Source: Naumannella cuiyingiana
GTDB lineage: Bacteria > Actinomycetota > Actinomycetes > Propionibacteriales > Propionibacteriaceae
Direction of reading: 5' to 3'
DNA: 64,000 nucleotides
Assembly: GCF_013408305.1 (NCBI RefSeq)
Contig: NZ_JACBZS010000001.1
Coordinates: 2,046,001-2,110,000 of the forward strand
The translations under genes were made by a program, and so were the position numbers. The notes under the pieces were generated by a model. That model made no database searches. It was not told where the DNA came from and saw only the letters and a program-made list of their open reading frames with translations. Shown one piece after another: positions 43,300-51,754 of the stretch (the first letter of the stretch is position 1; the number at the start of each line of letters is the position of its first letter).

Positions 43300-43841
43300 C
43301 CGTAGGTCTCCGGGTCGTCACTGAAGTTCTTTGCGGCGAGCTCGTGGGTCCTGGCGTTCGCCACGCCGCGCGAGATCGCCTGCTGGACCGACTCGGTGGC
43401 CCGCGTCATGGCGGCCACGGTCTTCTCCGGCCCCTTGATCTTCTTCACCTGACCGAAGTAGCCGGCCGCGCCGAGGATGCCGGCGATCACCAGCAGCAGG
43501 ACGCCCATGATCGCGAAACCCGCAGCGATCACCAGGAACCGCGCGCCGAACAGTCGGGCGATGGCGAAGGCTCCCGCCACGAAGAGCAGGGTGAGCGCAT
43601 TCAGCGCGAAGAACGCCGCGGCCCCGAACAGCCCGGCGGCGACGCCCGCGTGCTTGGCCGCCGGCTTCATCTCCGCCTGGCCGAGCGCGAGGACATCGTT
43701 CAGCAGCGTCCGGATCAGGGTGACGATATTGGTGACCAGCGCGCCGATCCCGCGCGGGCGGCCGAGGGTGGCGGCATCCGGCCCGTCCGCATCGGCCCAG
43801 GCGCCGGGCGCATCGGTGCGCGTGGTGTCGGGATCACTCAT
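43290..43841 (-). CDS. Phage-holin-like DUF1469 membrane protein (Rv3669-like)
   Basis: The 183-residue protein has a hydrophilic N-terminus, a short amphipathic segment ALVTNIVTLIRTLLNDVL typical of this family, two long hydrophobic helices (about 67-95 and 103-127), and a charged tail. ATG 43841 follows GGAGGAG at 6 nt. Despite the name it is an ordinary chromosomal membrane protein, also found near marP/acs in mycobacteria. Function unknown. Confidence 0.85.
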   Translation of the reverse strand: MSDPDTTRTDAPGAWADADGPDAATLGRPRGIGALVTNIVTLIRTLLNDVLALGQAEMKPAAKHAGVAAGLFGAAAFFALNALTLLFVAGAFAIARLFGARFLVIAAGFAIMGVLLLVIAGILGAAGYFGQVKKIKGPEKTVAAMTRATESVQQAISRGVANARTHELAAKNFSDDPETYGYR

Positions 43842-43941
43842 CGACTGCTCCTCCGGTTGGCATGGCGTGCGTTGCATACCGAGCCTAGTGCCCGTCGTCG
43901 CGATGGCGTACCAGCACGGCCCGGAGGGTACGCGGAATGCC

Positions 43942-45162
43942 TCAATCGTCGGTGAGTTCGCCGTCCCTGGCGCGGCGCCGGACGAGGATCCGCAGGAAGA
44001 CAGCCGCCACCACGGCGGCCGTCGCCGACGCGAACAGCACCGATGCCTTCGCCTCGTCCACGAGCACGGGTTCGCCGGCAAAGGTCAGCTCACTGATGAA
44101 GATCGCCACCGTGAATCCGACGCCGGCGAGCACGGAGGCAGCGAGCACCTCCGACCAGCGCAGATCCGGCGCCAGGGACGCATTGGTTAATCGGGTGGTC
44201 AGGTACGCCCCGCCGAAGACGCCGATCACCTTGCCGACGATCAGGCCGGCGGCAATGCCCAGTGCCATCGGCCGGGTCACCATGTCGGCGAGCAGCTCCG
44301 GCGGCAGCAACACACCCGCCGAGAACAGCGCGAAGATCGGCACGGCGAAGCCCGCGCTGATCGGGTGCCAGAAGTGCTGCCAGCGATCGACCGGATCGTG
44401 CGGGTCGTCGGGCGTGGAGCGCGAGAGCATGCCGAGCGCGACCCCGGCGATCGTGGCGTGCACGCCCGAGGCGTACATGCAGTACCAGGTGATGATCGCG
44501 AGCGGCACGTAGAGGTACCAGCCCGTGATGTGCTTGCGCTGCAGCAGCCACCAGAGCAGCAGGCAGACCCCGGCGCCGGCCAGCCAGAGCAGGTTCAGGT
44601 CGCTGGTGAAGACGACGGCGATCACGATGATCGCACCGAGGTCGTCGACGATGGCCAGGGTCAGCAAGAAGGCGCGCAGGCTGTTCGGCAGACGCGAGCC
44701 CACCGCGGCCAGGATGGCCATCGCGAAGGCGATGTCGGTCGCCATCGGGATGGCCCAGCCGCGCGGGTCGCCCCCGGGGGCCGTGGAGTTGATCGCCAGG
44801 TAGATCAGCGCGGGGACGATCATGCCGCAGACCGCGGCAACGATCGGCACCAGCGCCTGGGCGGGTTTGGCCAGCGACCCGGAGGTGAGCTCGCGCTTCA
44901 GCTCCAGCCCGGCGACGAAGAAGAAGATCGTCAGCAGGCCCGAGGAGGCCCAGTGCGCGATGTCCATCGGGCCGAGGTAGGTGCTGCGCAGGCCCTCGTA
45001 GATCTCCGTGCCGAAGTTGGCCCAGATCAGCGCCACGACCGTGGCAGCGAGCATCAGCGCGCCGCCCGTGGTCTCGTGGCGCAGGATGTCGGATACGGCC
45101 CTGGTGTCCTCATTGTCGCTGGAGCGAAACAGCACAATCGGTCGGCGCGGCTTGTCGGTCAT
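43942..45162 (-). CDS. nhaA: Na+/H+ antiporter NhaA
   Basis: The 406-residue protein has about twelve hydrophobic helices. It carries NhaA hallmarks: FFFVAGLELKREL near 81-93, PMATDIAFAMAILA near 139, and LAIVDDLGAIIVIAVVF near 165-181 with the two transport aspartates. AGVGFTVAIFISEL is present near the end. It exchanges sodium for protons at alkaline or saline conditions. ATG 45162 has GAGG at 5 nt; a GTG two codons earlier is possible. It is divergent from the AbiEi-like gene, with a palindrome between. Confidence 0.94.
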   Translation of the reverse strand: MTDKPRRPIVLFRSSDNEDTRAVSDILRHETTGGALMLAATVVALIWANFGTEIYEGLRSTYLGPMDIAHWASSGLLTIFFFVAGLELKRELTSGSLAKPAQALVPIVAAVCGMIVPALIYLAINSTAPGGDPRGWAIPMATDIAFAMAILAAVGSRLPNSLRAFLLTLAIVDDLGAIIVIAVVFTSDLNLLWLAGAGVCLLLWWLLQRKHITGWYLYVPLAIITWYCMYASGVHATIAGVALGMLSRSTPDDPHDPVDRWQHFWHPISAGFAVPIFALFSAGVLLPPELLADMVTRPMALGIAAGLIVGKVIGVFGGAYLTTRLTNASLAPDLRWSEVLAASVLAGVGFTVAIFISELTFAGEPVLVDEAKASVLFASATAAVVAAVFLRILVRRRARDGELTDD

Positions 45163-45304
45163 GTTCACCTCGGCTCAAGAACTTCGGAGCTGCGCGCGCG
45201 GACATCGCGCACCCAACGCCGACCAGACTTCCCGGCACACCAGCGTCGACCCTATCAAGGGGGCGAGGGATCGCCGTTCGCATCTTGCGGTAGCCCCCTC
45301 CCGA

Positions 45305-45364
45305 TGCGTGCCGAACTTGCAGTTGCATGTCGTGCCCGACATGCAACTGCAAGTTCGGCATGCA
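45305..45364. repeat. 60-bp palindrome, copy 1
   Basis: Two 30-bp arms (45305-45334 and 45335-45364) are complementary at 28 of 30 positions, with no loop. The core is GCCGAACTTGCAGTTGCATG and its complement. The preceding bases CCCCTCCCGATGC match those before copy 2. It stands between divergent genes (nhaA and the AbiEi-like gene), so it is not a normal terminator. The rest of the 319-bp gap holds no gene that I can support. Confidence 0.9.
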
Positions 45365-45481
45365 GACGGGTGACGAGCTGAAGAGGATGTCGGCGCGCCA
45401 GGTGTCTGGAGCATCCCGAAGTTGTCCACAGATGTCGGCTCGGGTGGTGATCCTCGCCCGGTTCCTTGCTGGGATCGGTGG

Positions 45482-46417
45482 GTGATCCAGTTGACACGAA
45501 AGCTGCTCCTCGCCGGCGTCACCCACCGGGACCTGGCGATGATGAAGCGCGGGGGTGCACTGTCATCGGTTCGCCGGGGCGCTTATGCCGAAGAACTGGC
45601 GACCGACTGGACGTCTCGGCACAGGCAACTGATCGAGGGGACCCTGCCGCAGCTCCGTGCGCCGGCCGTGGTCAGTCACGAGTCCGCCGCCGTGCTGCAC
45701 GGGCTTCCGTTGATCACGGTGCTGCCGGGGCAACGGCGTACCGGTACAGACCTGACAAAGGTCACCGTGTCGCGTCCGCGGGCCCGCGGCGGCGGTCAAT
45801 CGTCTCGTCACCTGAGGGTCCACATGGCAGATGTCGACCCGCGCGACATCGTGGAGATCGGCGGACACCGGACGACATCGCTTGCCCGAACCGTGGTTGA
45901 TCTCGCTCGGCAAGTCCTCCCGGAGCAGGGCGTGGCGCTCGTGGATGCGGCGCTGCGCGCTGGCCTGGAGCGCGCCGAGCTCGAGCGGATCTGCGCAGAC
46001 GACGGTCCCCGGCCCGGCATCGGCCGGGCGCGACGGGTGGTTGAGTTCGGTCAGGCCGGTGCCGAGAGCCCCGGCGAGTCAGTCGTTCGCTGGCTGATGG
46101 AGGTCGCGGGCTTTCCGCCGCCCCAACTGCAGTACGAGGTGTGGGTGCGGGGCTCACTGCTCGGGCGCGCCGACTTTGCCTGGCCCGACCTGGGCATCCT
46201 GGGGGAGTTCGACGGCATGACGAAATATGGCTCGCTGCCGGGTGGGCCCGATGCGGCCACCGCGATTGCGCTCGAGAAGGAACGAGAACGCAGACTGATC
46301 CGGGCCGGGTGGGAGATCCTGCGCTGGATCTGGGCCGACCTGACCGAGCTGGAGTTCTGTGGAGTGCACCTCGATGACTTCCGGGCGGCCCGGCTGCGCA
46401 ACCGCCCGCAAGGGTGA
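45482..46417 (+). CDS. AbiEi-like / DUF559-type protein (putative toxin-antitoxin or nuclease)
   Basis: The 311-residue protein has an N-terminal AbiEi-antitoxin-like winged-helix region (LLLAGVTHRDLAMMKRGGAL, then VRRGAYAE) and SHESAAVLHGLPL, a hallmark of this actinobacterial group. The C-terminal 100 residues resemble a Vsr/DUF559 restriction-endonuclease fold: ESVVRWLMEVAG, LGRADFAWPDLGILGEFDG with acidic residues, and EKERERRLIRAGWEIL. The mix of DNA-binding and nuclease-like parts in one protein is common in actinobacteria but poorly understood. GTG 45482 is the best start. It is bracketed by two 60-bp palindromes, which suggests a cassette. Confidence 0.8.
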   Translation: MIQLTRKLLLAGVTHRDLAMMKRGGALSSVRRGAYAEELATDWTSRHRQLIEGTLPQLRAPAVVSHESAAVLHGLPLITVLPGQRRTGTDLTKVTVSRPRARGGGQSSRHLRVHMADVDPRDIVEIGGHRTTSLARTVVDLARQVLPEQGVALVDAALRAGLERAELERICADDGPRPGIGRARRVVEFGQAGAESPGESVVRWLMEVAGFPPPQLQYEVWVRGSLLGRADFAWPDLGILGEFDGMTKYGSLPGGPDAATAIALEKERERRLIRAGWEILRWIWADLTELEFCGVHLDDFRAARLRNRPQG

Positions 46418-46428
46418 TCCCCTCCAGA

Positions 46429-46488
46429 TGCATGCCGAACTTGCAGTTGCATGTCGGGCCCGACATGCAACTGCAAGTTCGGCATGCA
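46429..46488. repeat. 60-bp palindrome, copy 2 (perfect)
   Basis: Arms 46429-46458 and 46459-46488 are perfectly complementary over 30 bp each. The sequence differs from copy 1 only at two positions, and here both arms agree. It lies between convergent genes, 11 bp after one stop and 8 bp from the other, so it may also terminate both messages. Confidence 0.92.
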
Positions 46489-46496
46489 GAGACGAG

Positions 46497-48464
46497 TCAG
46501 TCCTCCGAGGAGGCCGACATCCCGCCCTTGATCTGGTCCATCACCGAGGAGTCCTGCAGGGTGGTGACGTCGCCCATCTCGCGGTTCTCGGCGACATCGC
46601 GGAGAAGGCGCCTCATGATCTTGCCCGAGCGGGTCTTCGGCAGCTCGGCGACGACCATGATCGAGCGTGGCTTGGCGATCGCGCCGATTTCCTGGGCGAC
46701 GTGGTTGCGCAGCTCCTGGACGATCTCGGGGCCGCCGTCGCCGGCCTCGCCCCGCAGGATCACGAAGGCCACGATCGCCTGCCCGGTGGTCTCGTCGGTC
46801 GCGCCCACCACGGCCGCCTCGGCCACCTTCGGGTGCGACACCAGGGCGGACTCGATCTCCGTGGTCGACATCCGGTGCCCGGACACGTTCATCACGTCGT
46901 CGACCCGCCCGAGCAGCCAGATGTCGCCGTCGTCGTCACGCTTGGCGCCGTCGCCGGCGAAGTACATCCCGGGGAACCGCGACCAATACGTCTCGACGTA
47001 GCGCTCGTCCTCGTTCCACAGCGTCCGCAGCATCGCAGGCCAAGGCTTGGTCACCACGAGATAGCCGCCCTTGCCGTTGCCCACCGGCTGGCCCTCGTCG
47101 TTCACCACCTCGACGCTGATTCCCGGCACCGCCCGCATCGCCGCGCCCGGCTTGCCATCGGCCACCCCGGGCATCGGGGAGATCATGTGCATCCCGGTCT
47201 CGGTCTGCCACCAGGTGTCGGCGACGGGCGTACGGTCACCGCCGATGTAGTGCCGGTACCAGACATAGGCCTCGGGGTTGATCGGCTCGCCGACCGAGCC
47301 GAGCACCCGCAGCGAGGACAGGTCGTACTTCTCGGGGATCTCGTGTCCCCACTTCATGAACGTCCGGATCGCGGTCGGCGCGCAGTACAAGATCGTCACG
47401 CCGTACTTGTCGATGATCTCCCACCACCGGCCCTGGTGCGGGGTGTCCGGCGTGCCTTCATACATCACCGAGGTCGCCCCGTTGGCGAGCGGGCCGTAGA
47501 CCAGATAGCTGTGCCCGGTCACCCAGCCGATGTCGGCCGCGGTCCAGAACACATCCGATTCCGGCTTGAGATCGAACGTTGCCCAGTGCGTGTACGCCGT
47601 CCCGACCAGGTAGCCGCCCGTGGTGTGCAGGATGCCTTTCGGCTTGCCGGTCGAGCCCGACGTGTACATCACATAGAGCGGGTGCTCGGCCGGGAACGCC
47701 TGCGGGGTGTGCTCGGTGGACTGCCTGCCGACGATGTCGTCCCACCAGACATCGCGTCCCTCGGTCATCGGCGTTTCCTCGCCGGTACGCCTGATCACGA
47801 TCACCGACCGCACGCCGGGGGTGGACTCGAGCGCCTTGTCCACCGCGGGCTTCAACGCGGCCGGCTTGCCGCGCCGGTAGCCACCGTCGGCGGTGATCAC
47901 GACCTCGCAGCCGCAGTCGTTGATCCGGGCGGCGAGCGCGTCGGCGGAGAAGCCGCCGAAGACCACGGTGTGCGGTGCGCCGATCCGGGCACAGGCCAGC
48001 ATCGCCACCACGGCCTCGGGGATCATCGGCAGGTAGATCGCCACCCGATCCCCGGCCTGCACCCCGAGCTCGATCAGGGCATTCGCCGCCTGCGACACTT
48101 CGTCCTTCAACTGCGCGTAGGTGATGTCGCGCTGGTCGCCCGGCTCGCCCTCGAAGTGGAACGCCACCCGGTCGCCGTTGCCGGCCTCGACATGTCGGTC
48201 GACGCAGTTGTACGCCGCATTCAGCTCGCCGTCGGCGTACCACTTCGCGAACGGAGCGTTCGACCAGTCGACCACCTCGGTGGGCTCCTTGGCCCAGGAG
48301 AGCCGCTTGGCCTGTTCGGCCCAGAACGCCTCGTCGTCGGCCGCCGCCTGCGCATAGGTGTCCTCGGTGACATTGGCCTGCGCGACCAGTTCCGGCGGCG
48401 GCGGGAAGGTCCGCTCCTCGGTGAGCAGGTTGTCCAGTGCGTCGTTGCCGGCCTCAGCGTTCAC
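46497..48464 (-). CDS. acs: Acetate-CoA ligase (acetyl-CoA synthetase)
   Basis: The 655-residue enzyme makes acetyl-CoA from acetate, ATP and CoA. ANL-family motifs are present: [12 protein letters not shown] (A3, near 260), WWQTETG (A5), and the C-terminal [12 protein letters not shown] with the catalytic Lys that is normally regulated by acetylation. The GTG at 48464 follows AAGGAGAC at 4 nt and is chosen over GTG/ATG-type codons upstream at 48500. It is separated from the convergent AbiEi-like gene only by palindrome copy 2. Confidence 0.95.
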   Translation of the reverse strand: MNAEAGNDALDNLLTEERTFPPPPELVAQANVTEDTYAQAAADDEAFWAEQAKRLSWAKEPTEVVDWSNAPFAKWYADGELNAAYNCVDRHVEAGNGDRVAFHFEGEPGDQRDITYAQLKDEVSQAANALIELGVQAGDRVAIYLPMIPEAVVAMLACARIGAPHTVVFGGFSADALAARINDCGCEVVITADGGYRRGKPAALKPAVDKALESTPGVRSVIVIRRTGEETPMTEGRDVWWDDIVGRQSTEHTPQAFPAEHPLYVMYTSGSTGKPKGILHTTGGYLVGTAYTHWATFDLKPESDVFWTAADIGWVTGHSYLVYGPLANGATSVMYEGTPDTPHQGRWWEIIDKYGVTILYCAPTAIRTFMKWGHEIPEKYDLSSLRVLGSVGEPINPEAYVWYRHYIGGDRTPVADTWWQTETGMHMISPMPGVADGKPGAAMRAVPGISVEVVNDEGQPVGNGKGGYLVVTKPWPAMLRTLWNEDERYVETYWSRFPGMYFAGDGAKRDDDGDIWLLGRVDDVMNVSGHRMSTTEIESALVSHPKVAEAAVVGATDETTGQAIVAFVILRGEAGDGGPEIVQELRNHVAQEIGAIAKPRSIMVVAELPKTRSGKIMRRLLRDVAENREMGDVTTLQDSSVMDQIKGGMSASSED

Positions 48465-48608
48465 CGCAGTCTCCTTCGACGATTCTCGGGCGGCGCGCAC
48501 CAGCGCGGCCGCGTCGGCTACTCGCCAGCCTAGTCATCGCGGCGTCGCCGGCGCGGGTTGCCCCTCGTTGCGTCCTATGCTGTCCGACGGCTCGGGAGAG
48601 GAGACCTC

Positions 48609-49931
48609 ATGCGGCGCGCCGTACACCCCACTCGGGTGGTCCCCGCGGCGTTCGCGGTGGTGATCGCGATCGGTACGCTGCTGCTCGCCCTGCCCGTCTC
48701 CTCCCGGGGCCGGGACACCTCGCTGCTGGATGCGGCATTCACCGCCGTCTCCGCGGTCTGCGTGACCGGCCTGACGGTGCTGGACAACGAACTGCACTGG
48801 AGCACCTTCGGCCAGGTCGTGATCTTGGCGCTGATCCAGGTCGGCGGTTTCGGGATCATGACCCTGGCCACGCTGCTCAGCCTGTTCGTGATCGGCCGGC
48901 TGAACCTGCAGACGACGTTGATCACGCGCACCGAGTCGCACACCAACGACATCGCCGACGTGCGCAAGGTGCCGATCCGGATCGCGGCGATCATGTTCGG
49001 CATCGAGGCCGTGGTGGCGATCATCCTGACGCTCCGCTTCCGGATCGCCTACACCGACGACTGGGGATCGGCGTTGTGGCAGGGGATCTACCTGGCGATC
49101 TCGTCGTTCAACAACGCAGGCTTCGCGCCGTACTCGGACAATCTGATGGGCTTCGTCGACGACGGTTGGATCACGTTGCCGCTGTGCGCCTCGGTGATTC
49201 TCGGTGGGATCGGCTTTCCGGTGTTGTTCGAGCTGGGCCGGCGGATTCCGGTCCGCCACTGGTCCATCCATGTGCGCATCACCGTCGGCGGTACGCTGCT
49301 GCTGCTGGCGGCCGGGATCGCCAGCTTCGCCTGGTTCGAGTGGAGCAATCCGGGGACGCTCGGGCCGTTGTCCACGGCGGGCAAGATCATCGGCTCGATC
49401 AGTGGCGGCGTGATGCCGCGTACCGCCGGATTCAACAGCGTCGACTACGGGGCGCTGGACCAGGAGACCTACGCGATCCAGTACGTGTTGATGTTCATCG
49501 GCGGGGGCAGCGCCGGCACCGCCGGCGGGATCAAGATCACCACCTTCTTCCTGCTGGCCTTCGTGATCTGGTCGGAGCTGCGCGGTGAACAGGAGACGGT
49601 GATCGGCCACCGGCGGATCGGGCCTGCCACCCAGCGCCAGGCCCTGACCGTGGCCCTGCTCGGCGTCGCGGCGGTGGTGCTCGGCACCCTGATCATCCTC
49701 AACAACGGGGACCATCCGTTGCAGGCCGTCGCGTTCGAGTCGATCTCCGCGTTCGCCACGGTCGGCCTGTCCACCGGTATCACGCCGAGTCTCGATCCGA
49801 TCGGGAAGATCACCTTGATGGTGCTGATGTTCATCGGTCGGGTCGGCACCATCACGGTCGGTTCGGCGATCGCGCTGAACGACCGGCACCGGTACTACCG
49901 TGTGCCCGAGGAACGTCCCATCGTCGGCTGA
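48609..49931 (+). CDS. TrkH/KtrB-type potassium transporter subunit
   Basis: The 440-residue membrane protein has four selectivity-filter-like loops: SAVCVTGLTVLD, SFNNAGFAPY, MPRTAGFNSVDY and FATVGLSTGI, as in KtrB/TrkH channels. It takes up K+ together with a cytoplasmic RCK subunit. ATG 48609 follows GAGAGGAGA. A TATGCT -10 lies near 48577. The gene for the RCK partner starts 8 bp after its stop. Confidence 0.93.
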   Translation: MRRAVHPTRVVPAAFAVVIAIGTLLLALPVSSRGRDTSLLDAAFTAVSAVCVTGLTVLDNELHWSTFGQVVILALIQVGGFGIMTLATLLSLFVIGRLNLQTTLITRTESHTNDIADVRKVPIRIAAIMFGIEAVVAIILTLRFRIAYTDDWGSALWQGIYLAISSFNNAGFAPYSDNLMGFVDDGWITLPLCASVILGGIGFPVLFELGRRIPVRHWSIHVRITVGGTLLLLAAGIASFAWFEWSNPGTLGPLSTAGKIIGSISGGVMPRTAGFNSVDYGALDQETYAIQYVLMFIGGGSAGTAGGIKITTFFLLAFVIWSELRGEQETVIGHRRIGPATQRQALTVALLGVAAVVLGTLIILNNGDHPLQAVAFESISAFATVGLSTGITPSLDPIGKITLMVLMFIGRVGTITVGSAIALNDRHRYYRVPEERPIVG

Positions 49932-49939
49932 GGCGCGAG

Positions 49940-50623
49940 GTGAGTGCAGTGTGGGGTGGCAGGAAGAAGGTGGCGCCGGGTGCGGTGCTGGTGATCGGTC
50001 TCGGTCGGTTCGGCTCCGCGGTGGCCGGTGAGTTGGTCCGCCAGGGAGTCGAGGTGATGGCGGTCGACGAGGACGCCGAGCTGGTCGAGCGCTGGGCCGA
50101 CGAACTCACCTACACCGCGCAGGTCGACGCCACCGACGAGCAGGCGCTGAAGCAGCTCGGGCTGGCCGACTTCGAGCAGGTGGTCGTGGGCATCGGCGCC
50201 GACATCGAGGCGAGCGTGATCACGACGCTGACGGTGTCCGAGGCGGGCGTACCCCAGATCTGGGCCAAGGCGCTGACCCGCAAGCACGGCCAGATCCTGG
50301 AACGGGTCGGTGCCAATCACGTCGTCTATCCCGAGCGCGACACCGGCCAGCGGGTCGCCTTCACCATCGCCGGCACGATGAAGGACTGGATGGAGTTCGA
50401 CGACGGGATGGCGATCGCACGCACCGCCGCCCCGGAGTTCACCTGGGATCGGCCGCTGGCCGAGTCGGCGCCGCGGACCCGCTATCACGTGACGGTGATC
50501 GCGGTGAAGCCCGCGCACGGCGACATCGAGTACGCCGTGCCGGACACGATCATCCGTCGCGGTGACGACATCCTGGTGGCCGGGATGGCCGCCGACGTGA
50601 AGAACTTCGCCCTGCTGCGCTGA
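49940..50623 (+). CDS. TrkA/KtrA-type RCK potassium-channel regulator
   Basis: The 227-residue cytoplasmic protein has an RCK-N Rossmann domain (VLVIGLGRFGSAVAGEL, about 17-33, with the GxGxxG nucleotide loop and Asp43 region VMAVDEDAELV) and a C-terminal RCK-C domain (about 140-225). It gates the TrkH/KtrB channel in response to nucleotides. GTG 49940 is chosen. It forms a two-gene operon with the transporter. Confidence 0.93.
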   Translation: MSAVWGGRKKVAPGAVLVIGLGRFGSAVAGELVRQGVEVMAVDEDAELVERWADELTYTAQVDATDEQALKQLGLADFEQVVVGIGADIEASVITTLTVSEAGVPQIWAKALTRKHGQILERVGANHVVYPERDTGQRVAFTIAGTMKDWMEFDDGMAIARTAAPEFTWDRPLAESAPRTRYHVTVIAVKPAHGDIEYAVPDTIIRRGDDILVAGMAADVKNFALLR

Positions 50624-50836
50624 GTGCGCCCGCCCGCCGGCGATGATCAGTGCGCGCCGATCGCTGCATTCTGCGCAGTGATCGGTACGCCCGCGCCCGG
50701 CTCGGCGTACAAATCGATCAATACCGGCGTTGCAGGAACCTGACTGGCAGGAATCGTCCTAGTTGATCTTCTGACCGCGGGGATGATCCGTTGTTGACTG
50801 ACGCCCAGCCAACTGAACCCCCCATCAGGAGGAAAC

Positions 50837-51649
50837 ATGAAGGGCAGGATGAAGGCAGTGTTCGTCGGTGCGGCCGCCGTCGCCAGTTCGCTGGCGCTCG
50901 CCGCTCCGATCGCGCAGGCCGAGGACACCGATGTCCCCACGTTCCGCGAGTTCCGGGCGAGCACCTACCAGGACGTCGACGGCGCTTATGTCGTGAACGG
51001 CGACGAGTCCATCCGCAACCTCGGCGAGCTGAAGCGCTACTACGACCGGATGGTCGCCGAGGGCGAGGGTGGCGAGCCGGGTGACCTGGTGATCAACACC
51101 GTCAACGGCGTGGACGACAAGTGGAGCAGCACGCAGGTCGGCAACCTGACCTACTGCGTCAGCGACCGCTTCGGGACCAACAAGTCGAAGGCAGTCGCCG
51201 CCGCCGCAGCCGGCGCAGCGATGTGGGAGAACGCCTCCTCCGCGATCGACTTCCGCTACGTCTCATCCCAGGACGGCAACTGCACCACCGCGAACTCCAA
51301 CGTGGTGTTCTCGATCGAGCCGGTGCAGACCAACCAGTACCTGGCCCGGGCGTTCTTCCCCAGCTCGCCGAAGTCGCAGCGCAACGTGCTGGTCGCGTCC
51401 GACACCTTCCGCTCCACCGTGCCCTCGCCGGGCAACATCCTCGGCCACGAGTTCGGCCACATCCTCGGCTTCCGGCACGAGCACACCCGCCCGGAGTCCG
51501 GCGTGTGCTTCGAGGACAACAACTGGCGCCCGCTGACGCCGTACGACTCGGACTCGGTGATGCACTACCCGCAGTGCAACGGCACCAGCAACACCTTGTC
51601 GTTCACCAGCCTCGACGGCCAGGGCGTGCGCGCGGTCTACGGTTCCTGA
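50837..51649 (+). CDS. Secreted zinc metalloprotease (M12/M57-like)
   Basis: The 270-residue protein has a signal peptide (about 1-28, cleaved near AQAED), a short propeptide-like region, and a metzincin-type active site HEFGHILGFRHEH (His204, Glu205, His208, His214). The Met-turn SVMHY follows near 240. Cysteines at LTYCVSD, GNCTTA, GVCFED and PQCNGT probably form two disulfides. The HExxHxxGFxHE form matches astacin-like and M57-type families. The ATG follows AGGAGG at 6 nt. Substrate unknown. Upstream 213 bp contain only a weak open frame on the other strand. Confidence 0.9.
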   Translation: MKGRMKAVFVGAAAVASSLALAAPIAQAEDTDVPTFREFRASTYQDVDGAYVVNGDESIRNLGELKRYYDRMVAEGEGGEPGDLVINTVNGVDDKWSSTQVGNLTYCVSDRFGTNKSKAVAAAAAGAAMWENASSAIDFRYVSSQDGNCTTANSNVVFSIEPVQTNQYLARAFFPSSPKSQRNVLVASDTFRSTVPSPGNILGHEFGHILGFRHEHTRPESGVCFEDNNWRPLTPYDSDSVMHYPQCNGTSNTLSFTSLDGQGVRAVYGS

Positions 51650-51668
51650 GCAGCTCACCGCACGAACC

Positions 51669-51705
51669 GGCGGGCCCGGCCACCTGGTGGCCGGGCCCGC
51701 CGGCG
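51669..51705 (+). terminator. Terminator after the metalloprotease gene
   Basis: Perfect 18-bp arms (51669-51686 and 51688-51705), starting CCGGCGGGCCCGGCC, flank a single T at the centre. The hairpin follows the stop by 20 bp. The G/C-rich stem has no clear U-tract. Confidence 0.75.
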
Positions 51706-51741
51706 TTCGGCTCACCGCTCCGTGGCGTCGGTCGGCTCGCC

Positions 51742-51747
51742 TACGCT
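51742..51747 (+). promoter_or_regulatory. -10 element TACGCT giving leaderless SWIM-operon mRNA
   Basis: TACGCT ends 7 nt before the GTG at 51755. This sets the start of the first gene of the five-gene operon, downstream of the strong hairpin at 51669-51705. Confidence 0.5.
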
Positions 51748-51754
51748 GGGCGCC

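Noticed and set aside
43290-43841. Prophage remnant suggested by a holin-like protein
   Set aside because: DUF1469 proteins are ordinary actinobacterial membrane proteins, and no phage gene is near.
45305-45364. Simple terminator for nhaA or the AbiEi-like gene
   Set aside because: It lies upstream of both divergent genes, not after either of them.
50647-50964. 105-residue minus-strand open frame upstream of the metalloprotease gene
   Set aside because: It runs through the protease signal peptide region, lacks a ribosome site, and its codon third positions are mixed. The C-terminal 30 residues look mildly protein-like, so a degraded gene end is possible but not supported.
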